Shown here in pieces: positions 45,927 to 58,755 of a stretch of 64,000 nucleotides of DNA. Both the position numbers and the translations under genes were made by a program. The notes under the pieces are model-generated. The model worked only from the letters and a program-made list of their open reading frames with translations, was not told the DNA's origin and did no database searches. Origin of the DNA: Sclerotinia nivalis (lineage: Eukaryota > Ascomycota > Leotiomycetes > Helotiales > Sclerotiniaceae); the NCBI GenBank assembly GCA_029531795.1, contig JAPEIS010000014.1:62001-126000 (forward strand). The letters run 5' to 3'. How positions within the stretch are numbered: the stretch's first letter is position 1; each line of letters begins with the position of its first letter.

Positions 45927-47340
45927 ATGCCTTCCGCCGACTTCATCAATGTTAAAGCTCAACCAGTTCTGGAGAATGAAGATGAGATAGCTCGTACAAG
46001 ATGTACGAAACCTTTAGTAAACAATGGATTATTGGATCAATACGAACATTCGGATCTGACACCAGTAATTGGAAGAGCATTTGATGAGAAGATCCAATTG
46101 AAGGAGTTTCTTGCACCAACTATTCCTGAGGAATTATTCAATGATCTCGCATTAACAAGTATGTTTGACATATATTCTTGGTTTATGGAAAGCAATATTG
46201 ATGGGAGGGATTAGTCTCCGATCGTGGTGTGGTTTTCTTCCGAAATCAAGATATTACTCCTGAGCAAATGAAAGCTGTCATTGAACGAATTTCCAAGGCA
46301 GCTGGTTCTGTAGGTTCCTCCCTTTACATTAATAAAATTCTACATGCCATCTCTCTCTTACCTCCTCAAATCCATTTCCCCTATCATCTAACGTTTCCCC
46401 AGCCTCAGTCCTCCACCCTCCACGTCCATCCCCTTACGGAACAATCCTCCGAACTAGGTGACCAAATATCCGTCATCTCCTCTGCCAAACAAGCTAAAGG
46501 CGGCGGTTTAACCCACCAACTCTCCGACGTATCTCGATTTGCCAGTACCGGCTGGCATGCCGACATCACATTCGAACGAGTACCTTCCGACTACGCCATG
46601 TTGAAAATCCATACCTTGCCAGAAACAGGCGGCGATACGCTTTGGGCTTCCGGAAGTGAAATTTATGAGCGCTTGAGTCCAAAGATGAAAGAGATACTGG
46701 AGGGATTGACGGCAACACATGATGCGAACTTTTTCCATGAGGAAGCGAGGAGGTTGGGACAGGATATTAGGGAGGATATGAGGGGAAGTCCTCTGAACAT
46801 TGGAAGGGAGTTAAGCGCCATTCATCCTGTTGTTAGGACAAATCGTATGTTACTCCTACATGCTTCTGTTTTCCTTTTTCTTTCTTTCACTCGCTTTTCA
46901 TTTCTCGATTACCATTCCACTCCTCTAGCATATTCCGTCCATTACTAACGTCCAACAGCCGTAACCGGCAAAAAAACCCTCTTCATAAACCAAGGATTCA
47001 CAAGGCGTCTTCATCCTCTCACAAAAGATGAATCGGATCTTTTACTTCCATGGTTAAAGAATTTGGTGCCTTTAAATCATGATGCCCAAGTTAGATGGAA
47101 GTGGAGCAAGAATGATGTGGCGATTTGGGATAATAGGAGTAATTGGCATTGTGCTACTTATGACTAGTGAGTTTTATCTTTCATTTGCGGTGTATGCGGA
47201 GATTGGAAGGTAGAGGATAGAGGATGGTAAAATGATGGGGAAGGGTCCTATGAAGGATGAGAACTAATGATTTGTGTTTTAGTGCGGAGGCAAGAGCAGG
47301 TGATAGGGTTTGTAGTCTAGGGGAGAAGCCATATTTGTAA
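45927..47340 (+). CDS. TauD-family 2-oxoglutarate dioxygenase (sulfonate dioxygenase-like)
   Basis: Five exons (45927-46158, 46215-46309, 46403-46844, 46959-47166, 47283-47340) give 344 residues. It is a non-haem Fe(II) enzyme that oxidises a substrate with O2 and 2-oxoglutarate; the yeast homologue Jlp1 releases sulfite from sulfonates. Seen: 'RGVVFFRNQDITPEQM', 'DQISVISSAKQ', iron ligands His161 and Asp163 in 'TGWHADITFE', 'GGDTLWASG', 'HPVVRTNPVTGKKTLFIN', and distal ligand His320 in 'NWHCATYDY', followed by 'RAGDRV' with the 2-oxoglutarate Arg. Intron 2 (93 nt) and several later joins are confirmed by conserved sequence across them. Substrate not proven. Confidence 0.9.
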
Positions 47341-50300
47341 AAAAGAAAGTCGTCAAGGGATTCGGCATCGAAAGGAAGACGGGAAATAGGAGCGGAAGAT
47401 GTGGTATGAAAAGATGTGTAACGGAAGATAAGTCTAGGACTTTGGCATTTACATGTCGATCTCATCATCGGTACCCCCTAATCATGAGCTCGACTCTGAG
47501 CTCAAGGAGAGAACTAGCCATTGGGCGTCAGAATGATCGCATTAGCGAGATATAATACTATATATACACTACTGTCGACTCCACGTTCCTTTCTTTCCCA
47601 AACCTTGAGTATGCGGAGGCCCCGGCACGTATAGGTCCTCATTTCCTTCCTTGTTTATTTTTGCAGGATTTTTCCTTTATCATAGTTTCATTACCTGAAG
47701 GCATGCAACCCGACTTTCTTCGATGTTAGGTAAGCATCCTTCCTGCTGCCAGTCGTATCCTTTCTCATAATATTGTCAAGTCTAAATCATGCATGCTATT
47801 TATTTACCTGTCGCCGATTTCTTGCCTGCCTTTGCCTCTTACACAATGACTCAGTCCAGGATCATTAGCGCTTCATTTATGGAAGTCCATACCTGTTGTG
47901 CTTACAGCTTGCGATACTGAAGCTCTCCCAAGCTGCCTCCATGAAGATTTGACCTGGCTACGCTTAACTTTTTACAGAAGTAATTTCTACATTTGCGGGT
48001 GTATATTTCTTTGACGGTATGAGCAAATGACATAATTATTGTCTTCTAGATGATATATATATATATATGTTCTTCTTCTGACTGGTCTTTTGTATCCCAT
48101 TGTACACCTTCCGAGAGCTGCATAGCGCCCTAGGGGTTTTACGGAGCAAATTACATATCCTCTTTATCACCACTAGATCCAGATCCGCGTCCCGGGCTGT
48201 AAAACATAACGACTCAACCTTTTTTTAAAGAATCGTTACTATCGCTCAAACATTTTAGCTTCGGTTAAGTTGATCACTGCTGCTTCGGCGGATTTCTGCT
48301 ATCAGCCATTAAAACTTCCTTGTCACAAAACCTTACTCGTTGAAAATGATTTTGCAAGCTCCATCCATTATTTTTATAATATCATCAATCTTGCTGTATC
48401 CCGGGCCACCTGGCGCGTTAAATCCTCCCCTTGTAGTTTTCGATTCTGCTAATATAAAATACTCCGAGAAATAGTATTTTTCTTCATCCAAAATTCCTTT
48501 TCCTTGAAGCACTGCACTACCAGTGCTCAGGTTTACTTATCCATCTGATTTGAAAAACGGGAATGATAAGTGGTCTGTGAGTTTTTGCTTCTTTAACGGC
48601 TATAAGGGATTAGATTTTCTGTTGGGCTTCCACAAGAGACCAGGATTATCGTTGTGGTTGATTGATTATTATTCATTGTCATATATGCGGGTCATCATAG
48701 TCATGGTTGTCGATTCTTTCGCATCTATTCTCGGACTCTGGATCCCTCAATCATACCGTCTTATTTTGTCAGTAAATTATATAATCAGCTAGGGTTTATA
48801 AGGTACTCCCAACTAATTAACACTTCTTGTTCAAAGACGGACTGCTCAAACTGGTGGAACATGTTGAACATCTGTAGCTTTTGCATTGGGCGTGAGTCGG
48901 CGGGTGGATTTATACTGTGATAATCCGTCTCTCTGGTTGGTTAATGAGGAATGTGTGCATATTATCGCCATTGGCGATACATTCTCTACTGCTGCATCCG
49001 CTCTGCTGGATTTGCTATGTAAGCAACCGTAATTCTCGAGCAAACCATTGTATAGATCATAACCGAATATTTCTTAATGCCAACAAGATTAATCTTGCGC
49101 CCACTTCCACTCGAGCTTGAGCGATAGTATCAATGACTCTAATCCAGAGAACAGAGGCAGAGCCTACTCGGATATGTTTATTGTCAACGATAGCATCTCC
49201 AACTCTACCCTTTTCGTACTGGTCGCCGCTTTTTTCTCCTTGCTGTTTTTAAATAACCCCATTATCAACTCTTAATCCATAAATTATATCACATAGGCTT
49301 TGATTCTCCATCCCATCTCTCAATGAAATCTTTTTCACCCATGAATTTTGGCCTTATTAATCCTACGTATAGCCTATCAATTTTGATACTACTTACCTCA
49401 GTTGCTTTGCAAATATTTATTCCAGAAGGAGTTTTTCTTTATATACTAGCTTCTGAAAAATGAAATTCACTTTTAGGACTTGAGATTTTGCTGGTCTTAG
49501 ATCATTTTACCTTTTTCCACAAGTGACTAACTAGATGGCTACCAAATTTACATTTACGCAAAGATGTATTATTAGTATCCTCATTAATAAGGCGAAAGAT
49601 AAAGAAGGCTGGGTGGACTAATGATGGATATAGGTTCAATGCTTCTGTTGTGTTTTCCCAAACTATAATATTAAATCAAAATCAAGTTCACTACATGATC
49701 CACCACTACTCCAATGCTCACATTATCAAGCCTCATTGCCGTTATGAATTCACTGTCGTTACTGCTTTCTATTATCTAGAAACAGAATTATCAATCACAT
49801 TCAAGAGTTTACGTTCTTTGCTCTTAGTGAATGACAGCTTTCGAAAATACAACAAGATTCATGGTATTTCTGTGGAAATCGCACTTTGCTTTATTCAGTC
49901 TAATTACAGTTGTAAGATCTGGACATCAGAAGATCCTTTATACTTTCGAAAGTGAGGAAGGAGAAAGTAATTGGATGGGTGCAGTACCTAGAAATTGGTT
50001 GTCTTATGTTTTGTCTTGTTATTTTCAAAGGATCGATAAGACTGGTTCTCTCCCATTTCTCCCCCTTTCAAAACTCCTGTATAGCAAATAGACCAGAAGT
50101 ATAAAGATCCGATTCTGACTATTACAAGGATTAGATCAAAATGCAAAAAAACACAAACTCAGAAGCACCGGCTTATGGATGCCACACCGCAACTCTCGCG
50201 CCGTGGAACTTAGCTTTCCTAAAGCACGGTTATAAATATTCGCTCACTACTGGGGAACTTTTTCATTATTCCGCTACAATTCTTATTATCCCTGGCTCTT

Positions 50301-53300
50301 TTCGTTGCCATCTTGTCACTGTCACAGAAATATCAGAGCAAACATGTTTCCTACCTTGAACCTAGACTTCTTTCCTGCCGTGTGACAAGAAACCAGCTTC
50401 AGGAAGTTGTCGAGTGTTAACCTGCAGAATTGATTTCCCTCCTCGCCATCAGCATCAACAGACTCAAACTCTTGTTGAGGTTGAAGAATTTGATACTGTA
50501 TAGTGCAAGTTATTTTATACCTCTTCGAGAGGAAAAGTTTACGGATATTGTAGCTAGCGTAGTACGATACGGCAAGCTTCGCATGGCATTATACTTCCTT
50601 GATTGGTGGTAGATGCATTAGTTCTAGGTCCTTCGTACTAAAATCGTAGTCCTAGAAGCTTCCGTATAGAAATACCTATTGACCTGGTACAAACAGGACA
50701 AGGCAAATCTCCTAGAGCCCTAAAGCGGATCAAGACTCCTATCCATATTAGCAGGAAATACACATAAACCATATTTTACATTCAAGTGTTATTTCTGTAT
50801 CCTTCTTTCTTCCGAGCGCGATACGCAAAGATCAAGGACGATAAAAACGGAGAAGAAATTCCAAAATTTCTTTGCGCGATGCTAAGGGCTTCCATTCTTT
50901 CCTTAGAATTTCTTCTTCTTTTCTTCTGATCTATTAAGGATGATGAAAATTATGAATTGTTATCGTTTCTCACCCATCGCTATCAATTCAATTGTATGCA
51001 CTGTATGCATCACCGTCGGAGTTACCTCTTTGTCATTGTTTTCTCTCAAGAATTGGAGCTCTCATATGCAGGATTCTGTACCTTGTGTCAGAGGGTCATG
51101 ATATTAGAGACCATACTTTCACTTCTTACCTGGTCCATCTTTTGCACCATTGTCTCTGAATCTTTAGGAATTAGACATTTTACAATGCCAGATCGTTTTT
51201 GTACCTTAGAGGATGCTAGCGATGGGTCAGGAAAGGAAAAAATAGACTTGGGACACATCTATACTTTCATCTACAGGAAGAGCTTGAGTGGAACCTCGCT
51301 AGATTCGAATATAGTTGAGTATATAAGTAAGTACTACTTACCATGAGTGAAGCATAATCGAAGCAATAGTAACTTTACCATCCATGGTCAAGGAGCGGAG
51401 CACTCATTAGATTACCATACCGCATCTAACGACTCACTAAATTGGCAGCATATTTCCCTTCCTATCAATTGTCTCATTTTGACAAATGTAAATTTTTATC
51501 GTCATGGCTATTTCTGTCACTGCCAAAAAACACCCAATTGCGCGAACTTTGAGGTTTTCTATGTCACGCTATTTTGTTCTATACAAAAAGGGCTCAAACT
51601 ACATGCAGTTTGCAAATCAATTTTTCAAGTCAGATCACACATCCTAAGTGGAAGGCATGATTACATATCAGATCTCCTTGGCTGCGAAGTATTGACATAA
51701 GAGAGTCTATTTATAGTCCAAGATGAGTGGATGATACTGAGGAAAGCTGAGGTTGTGGTATACGATTCGAAATTCACTTGAATCGGATCATTACTTCCTT
51801 TTCTAGAACCGTTCCAAGCGTGGGTGTAATGATTCGAATGACTGCAGCTTCTTCCTGAAGATGCATTTCCTAGAATAGATTTGAGCTCAAAAAGGTAACA
51901 TGGAGACTGGAAACAAATCTCAAAATTTCAGAAGAGATGTATTGCTCGATGATGCAATGTGCTTCCTCCCTCGGGTTTAGACCACTGTTCTTTACTATTA
52001 TCGTCGTCAATATTCAACTTCTGTTCCCAATAGTCATTCCTCTACACTATTAACATTTATCAATTCGATGAACAAAATAGCCATACCGCGAAACCCCGTC
52101 TCTACATCCCCCTCAAAAGCGCCACTACTGGAATCTCCGACTTGGCTTGAACATCACCCATCTTCAAGTATCGCCTCGTTCCCGAGTTCCATCAATGAAA
52201 AATTGGAATTCCTAGCTACGAAGATCTTTTTGTATCCTTGCGTGCAGAATAGATGATGCTATGCTACACTAACTAGCCACTTGGCATTTTTACACTACAA
52301 TTCAAAGGTTTGATGGAGTGTGATAGATGGATCTGTAACCTCTTCGCCATATAAACCCGCAACCTTTTGACTTAATACTATTGAGCAAAGCTTTAATTTC
52401 AGTAAGAAGGATATGAGCAGTGAAGGAATATGAAGTAAGCAATGGAGATATATAAATATTGATCGATTCTTTTATTAAAAAGACCGAAAATACTGATTTT
52501 ATTATTGAAGAGCAATTATATCTTATGAGTAAAAATGCTGGTGTTGTTCAAAAGAATATTTGTGGCTTCCTGGAAAGGTGAAGAAATTGAATGTGCCTGC
52601 AGTTGAAAGAACAAATCTTACAATCTGCACTTCTTCACCGTTACATAAATACCACTCACCGTTTTCGCCGTTTCTCCGTCAAAACACGTTCATTTCTGCC
52701 GTCAGTCTATCATATTCCCTTCAATATTTCGTATACTGTAAGTATTCCCAGCAGGCAGCGAGTTATATGTCCAGAAAGAGAGACAGTAATCGACGCTAGT
52801 GCAACAGCTATCGCTAGAAATTCCTCTTTCAAATCTTTCCGAGCTGCAGTTCACTTAAACTTTAGTTATCCCACCATACCTACCTTCTAAAAGTCTTGGG
52901 TTTATCTTCACATCCACCAACCCCGGAGTATCTCAGTATATAAATTGTGGTTTTTCGATGATGTTCTGTTGTGAATATTGGGTGGGCATCCATCATATAT
53001 CGCACCACTTCATCATATAACAACATCCTCTTTGAATGAATCACTTAATGACCGTATTAATTCATTTCACATACAGGCTCTCGCCTCCTATAATACCAAT
53101 ATCCACTTAAAATAACGGTTGGCAAACAAACGCCTAAACTTCCCCTTAATCCATGCATCCATCCATCGCAATGCCCGAAATGTCAATAGTAGTACCCTGA
53201 ACATTCCATTTCATTTCCTTCTCTAGTCCTTCACCCAAACGCCGCAAATCCCTCATAAATCCCCTCACCATCCCAAACCACGAAAAAAAGTTCCAATCCC

Positions 53301-53311
53301 GCACCCAAACC
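47341..53311. other. Gene-poor region of about 6 kb
   Basis: Many short ORFs on the plus strand (60-130 codons), none with a recognisable domain, conserved splice structure or coding-like composition. A short AT dinucleotide run lies near 48054-48068. No tRNA or transposon domain found by eye. Part may be untranslated sequence or non-coding transcripts; nothing supports a specific one. Confidence 0.45.
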
Positions 53312-55583
53312 CTATAGTTCATCACCAACCTCCCTCTCCAACCCCACACCCCCTCTCTCTTCCTCCAAATTCGCTATCAATGCATCCAACCCCTCATCAC
53401 TCAATCCACCTTCTCCCTCATCCACCCCCAAATCCCTTACAATAACCCTCTTATATAATTCCCCCTCATCACCACCACCAGCGACCCCCAGCGCTCCAAT
53501 ATATTCCCCCACTAATGCCTTTCTCCTCTGAATTTCCTCATGTAATTGTTGCGCTGCTAGTATTTTCTCGTTGTCTCCATCTTCCAAATCTCCAGTTCCA
53601 TTAACTTGGCCACCTCCATGACCATTTATTTTTGACCCTTCGTGTTGTGTGCGGGAAAGTAAGAGAAGTTGTTGTTGTCTCTCTACTAAACTTTGGACTC
53701 TTTCTTGTAAACCCACTAGATGCGCCTTTGCTGCAATGGCATTTTCCTCGCCTTCTTCTTCCTCTGCTAAGTGTCTAGCCTGTTCTCTGACTCCCGCTAA
53801 CTCCATCCTCACCCCCTCTAAAATTCTCTTGCTGTCTGCCTCTGCATTTTCCTTCTCCGCCAATTCCTCATCGAAGCTACAAGCTAATGCATGTAATCTT
53901 TCCAAGAGAATTGGTTCCGCATTATTCTTTAAAGTCATTGCAGCTTCAGAAATATGCGCTACGCCTCTTGGATCCTCTTGTTCAAGAGCATCGTAATGAG
54001 ATACATGACGAGTTGAGTCCGGAGCAAAAGGTGAAGAGGAAGCAGCTTGTTGATGTCTTTCGGATCTGCGAGAAGCGTTCAGGTCTTGGATTATTTCCTC
54101 AGCTGTTTCACCCATATCATTTAAAATATCTGTAGAGGCACCACGACCCATCAAAGCTCGTACACACTTCCTGGCTTTGTTCTTCGCGGCAATATGGATC
54201 GCGGTATTTCCATTAATATCTCGGGCATCCAACAACCTCTGAACCTCGTCGGGATGAAAAATTTCGATAAGCTTTTCAAGCAGAACATCCAGATAATATT
54301 GAGCGCATCTGAATTTTTGTTTCATGTTAGTTGTCGCCGCTGCATGATGAAGAACTGTAGCTCCACATGAATCAATTTCATGAGCAGTATTGATCAATTC
54401 TTTAACAATGAGAGGAAAGTTTTGCTTGTCATATGAATTTGTAAAGAGGACTGATCGTATAAGTGGAGTTTCCTGACGATTGTTTCGACAAACAAGATTT
54501 GCACCGAATCTCTTGAGTTGTTTCAATATATCAAGATCACCTATTGACGCAGCCCAATGTAAACCGGTATGACCATCTGTATCAATAATGAAGTCGGGTT
54601 CGAAATTTATGGGTGGTTCTGGTCTTCTATCCATTGAATTCGCATCGGTGGGAGGTGCCATAAAGTAATCCAAAAGTTCATCGGCCCACATAAGATGAGC
54701 TTGTGCACGAAGATCGACGGGGTCATCTTGTTGAAATTCATCCCTCTCACGATCCCTTTTGCGCTTTCGATGTCCGGTAGGTGGTTGAGACATATCGAAT
54801 CGATCATCTTCGGCCACATATGAAGCGGAAGCAACTGTAACATCATCTGCCACACTTTCATCATCATTCAATTGAGTGCTTATATTATCGTAATTCTCTT
54901 CGACTTGACGGGCAACCGCAGCTTGTTGAATCGGCACTGGTTCTATTCTGTTAGTACTATCTACCTAGAAGCAAAGTAGGAAACTCACTCGCCCCCCATT
55001 TTGGTACTGCTGGTTTTTTGACCTTTGGCTTATTCGTAGCATGCTTTGGTGCTGGTGGAGGACTAAGTTCACCAGGTGTGTATTCGAAAATCGCACGAAG
55101 TTTTTCATAGATGTTGTTTCTTTGCGCTAAAGCTTGACCTTTTTCGAGAGGAACCCAAGTACCTATTATCAATTAATCCTGTAACATTCCTATATCGAAA
55201 GTGTATGCGAACCTTGATATTTTCCATATCCACCTTGAATCTTCTCATGTTCTTCCTTTTGGACTTCTCTTTCAAGGATCCTCGTTCTAGCGGGTTTATC
55301 GAATCCAGCAGCTTTTAATATATGTGTCGCATTAATCCAATCATCATGTCGTCTTCTCATTACTGTACCAAAGTTAGCTAGGCTGCTTGGAAGTTAGGAG
55401 TATCATTCTGCTTACCATGTTCCTTGAGAGCCTCTCCGAACAAATATTCATACACAGGGACCTAATACTTAAATCAGCAACAAGAAATGACGTGAATAGA
55501 AGGCATTGTATTCAGGTAGGTATACACACATTGCTATATGTAGCAGAATAAATCCCCGGTTCAGATTTAGCGGTATTGACCAT
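53312..55583 (-). CDS. mbp1: MBF transcription factor Mbp1 (APSES and ankyrin)
   Basis: Five exons (55583-55530, 55461-55416, 55362-55213, 55162-54989, 54942-53312; introns 46-68 nt) give 684 residues. It is the DNA-binding subunit of the MBF G1/S regulator, acting with Swi6 on MluI-box promoters in the nucleus. Seen: APSES/KilA-N domain at about 10-110 ('GIYSATYSN', '[20 protein letters not shown]', '[13 protein letters not shown]', '[16 protein letters not shown]'), a basic patch '[12 protein letters not shown]', ankyrin repeats ('[16 protein letters not shown]', '[11 protein letters not shown]', '[17 protein letters not shown]'), and a Glu/Gln-rich coiled coil of about 100 residues before the C-terminus. 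The acceptor GAATAG (not the nearer AACAG) keeps the last frame. Confidence 0.92.
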
Positions 55584-56265
55584 ATTTGTACCAGAAGAGG
55601 GACCCTGTCGAATGGAGGGGTTTGTGGGTGTATGGGTGTATGGGTAGTAATTGTGAGATTAAAGGTGCAATAAGTCGTTCAATACCTCGGTAAGGAAATC
55701 TCCAGGTATGCAGAGGAATTGAAATGATCTTTCAAAAGTTTTTGCTTGATCAAAAATTGCAATTGATTTTGTTGTTTGGTGTTGACCCGCAAGAAGTGGT
55801 TGAGATACTATAGTTGTCAGAGAAATTGATTGTGGAAGACGCGCCGGTGTTCTAAATGACGCGAAGCGCGTTTGTTCTGAACCGAAGTATAACCGAGTAT
55901 ATCCAAGCGATGCTGTTCACTTCTGAAGCTGATATGGGAGGAAATTTCTGTTGCATTAGCACTTTTGGTCATAGTATGAAATACAGTCTACGGATTCAAG
56001 AGCGTTAATGTTTTGAATGAGTTCATTCTTTAAACAGATTTGATACTTCAACCGAGTCAGTGTATGGAGAGTCGAAGAGTTTCTGGACTGGGCTAGCTAG
56101 ATACCCGTTGAGTATAAACCTCAGTGTTCTCTTTTCTTTATAATTTCTTCTTCCCTTATGATTTATGACCTTTTACCATAACCGATTCTTTGCTTCTTTT
56201 CTATGATCTACAAAAGCAAGCAGGAATTCCAGCGCCAGTTCGATAAAGCGATCTACTCCCTTCAT
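55584..56265. other. Intergenic spacer
   Basis: 680 bp upstream of mbp1 and downstream of the aldo-keto reductase, with GTATGGGT short repeats near 55628-55645. No gene. Confidence 0.5.
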
Positions 56266-57356
56266 CTATACACCAAAAAGTGCCTTTCTAGTATCATAAC
56301 TATACTTCAGATCTAAATGCCAATAATCCGGTGTGTCCGCCTTACAAACCATCCAAGCCTCATCCAAAACCTTCACCACCTCTTCAGGCAAGGGTCCTTT
56401 CTCACAGTCCTTCAAATTCGAATCTAATTGCTCAACACTACTCGCTCCCATAATAATCCCATCATCGCCATCCAATACGTTAAGTGCACTATGATGTATG
56501 CACCATCTTAGTGCTGTCTCTACCATTGTCAGATTGTACTTTTGAACAACGGGTTCGATCATTTTTAATGCAGAGAAGTTCGATTCTTTCCAATAGCGTT
56601 TTCTGTACATTTCGCCCAATTTTCCCACGGCATCGCTATAGCGTCCACTGGTCGGGATCTCTGAAGATTTGTAGGCCCCTGAAAAGAGACCTCCTGCAAT
56701 AGGGTTGTATATGACGACGGAAATCCCGTAGCGTTTGCAGCAGGGGATGAGTTCCGAGGCGAGGGAACGAGTTATGGCGTTGTACATTCCTTGGTAGACC
56801 GTTGGGCGCACCCAATTGTTGTATTTGCAATGCATGACTATTTCTGAGACTTCAAAAGCTGTGAAGTTCGAAAGTCCCAGACGGACGAATTTGCCCTGTT
56901 TGTGAAGTTTATCAAGAACTGCTAATGTGTCTGTGAATGGTGTTGCGCGATCCTATCACTGTTAAAACTCCATCATTTTTCGAACGACCGAGAAGAACAA
57001 ACAGCAGCATGCAAATAAAATATATCCACACAATCGGTCCCTAGCTCCATCAAACTCGTCTCAAATCTACTTGTCAACTCTGCCTCCGTATGCCATCCTG
57101 CCTGAAGTGGATAAACTTTCGTGGCCAATGTCAAACCTCTCTCTTGCCATTTGGCTTCCCTTGTAAAAGCTTCTTGTTTTCCTCCAACATATGTACGTGC
57201 AGTATCGACTTCATTGTAGCCAGCGGCTTGGAAATGGTTAAGGAGGGTGTTGTATTCATCTAATGAGGTTATACGTGCGCCGGTGGAGGGGTCAGGTCCA
57301 AAGTTCATGAGACCGAGGATTATTCGGGGTTTGGGATTAGTTGTTATGAGAGGCAT
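56266..57356 (-). CDS. Aldo-keto reductase, AKR7-like
   Basis: Exons 57356-57003 and 56952-56266 (50-nt intron, donor GTTTGT) give 346 residues. It is an NADPH-dependent cytosolic aldehyde/ketone reductase of the group annotated as aflatoxin-aldehyde reductases and yeast Yakc-type enzymes. The catalytic tetrad is present: Asp51 and Tyr56 in 'EVDTARTY', Lys80 in 'ATKVYP', His116 in 'FYLHAAD'. Also 'RLGLSNF', 'YQGMYNAITR', 'YNPIAGGLFSG' and the NADPH-binding 'IIMGASSVEQLDSNL'. The intron splits the conserved LHA-A-D-R motif and its removal restores it. Natural substrate unknown. Confidence 0.92.
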
Positions 57357-58755
57357 TTTGAATATGGAGGTATAGTAATTATTAGTTGAGATTTACAATA
57401 GTAGGTTTGTTCTTGAATGTTTGAAGTGAAATGGAGTTGTAAATAGTATGAGGTAGTAGATATAAACATAAACATTCCTTTCTGATGTAGTGACGCATCT
57501 TGCTGAACTGAACCCCGCATCAAACAACCACCCCCACCTTCACCACAACAATGTACGGAGGACCTGCTCGTGACGCCAATCTACCTGGGTAGGTAAAGGT
57601 CTTTGGTGGGCGCGTTTTAAATCAGAATCAAAAGACGCTGCTACGATGCATGCAATGTCATTAAAGGGAGTTTTGGATGAACTCGGAAAACTTCTTTGAT
57701 GAATTAAATACTAATCTTACCTAAAGCTAATGGTTATGCTTTCTTCTTTCTGCTTCAGCGCTTTTGTGCAACTCGAGAACATTACAGGATGAAGCTTCAA
57801 GGTTTAATACTATTCATTGGTACATCAGATTGGAGAAATGTAAGATAATACGTGAAAGTCCTCCCAAGCAACCCGACAACATCACCTACAACCAACAGTC
57901 TTACATCTCAAACACCTAAGAAATCTCTCTCTCTTTTATTAATCACCTCCTTACAAATTGAAATCGAGTAACCACCCTTTTCTTTTCTAAACTACGACAT
58001 CATAATCAACACCTTACCAACCTACCAAGACCCTAAAGATATATATATATTTATCCTAGATTTGAGATCTTTTGGTAACGAACACCACATTGTTAACCAG
58101 CAGATTTTGATTAATTTAGGTCTTTTGATTCGTTCTCGTGGGGGAAGGAATCTGTCAGATTCTGATTCAGGGTCTCCTCCGGTTCATTATCCATCATCCA
58201 TATCCACTTCTACACTTTACTCCGTACACTACGAATTACCAGGGGCTTCACTTACAGCCAAGGATGACGACAAATTAATTGATTGGTCTTTTTTACTCTG
58301 TACAACCAACTTTAATGCAAACCATTACCTAGTATCGAAAGGAAAATTAACAGTAAAACGATTAATTCACACATCTCACCTCAGAAGCGCAGCCACAGAA
58401 CCCACCAAGTCAGCCCTGATTCGAGATTCAATATTTCATATCGAAATCTAATAAATTGATTCTTCCGATCTCAACCCACCTTCTCTTTACTTAAACTATC
58501 AATTCACCCACCCGAATCGCATGTATGTCTCATAGGAGTCACCAGACATCTTCAAGTACACAGGAATTACATCCAATATCCGGAGTAAAAAGTGACTCGT
58601 AGAAGACCTCGAATCCTGTATCAAGACATTCTTCAAGGGTATCCTCTCAAAGTCCTAGCGTTCGAACTCACGACTTCGCACAACAAGGAGAAGTTTCACC
58701 ATTTAGTCCATTGACCGACGAACAAGAAGATTCCAATTCCGATTTTGACGACGAT
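57357..58755. other. Divergent spacer and possible 5' leader of the transporter
   Basis: 1.4 kb. The last part, 58525-58755, is coding-like: an ATG at 58525 opens 25 codons to TAG at 58600-58602, and the same frame then stays open into the transporter. Confidence 0.5.

Noticed and set aside
49650..51700. Series of 60-130 codon plus-strand ORFs
   Set aside because: Low-complexity AT-rich frames without domains or consistent splice signals.
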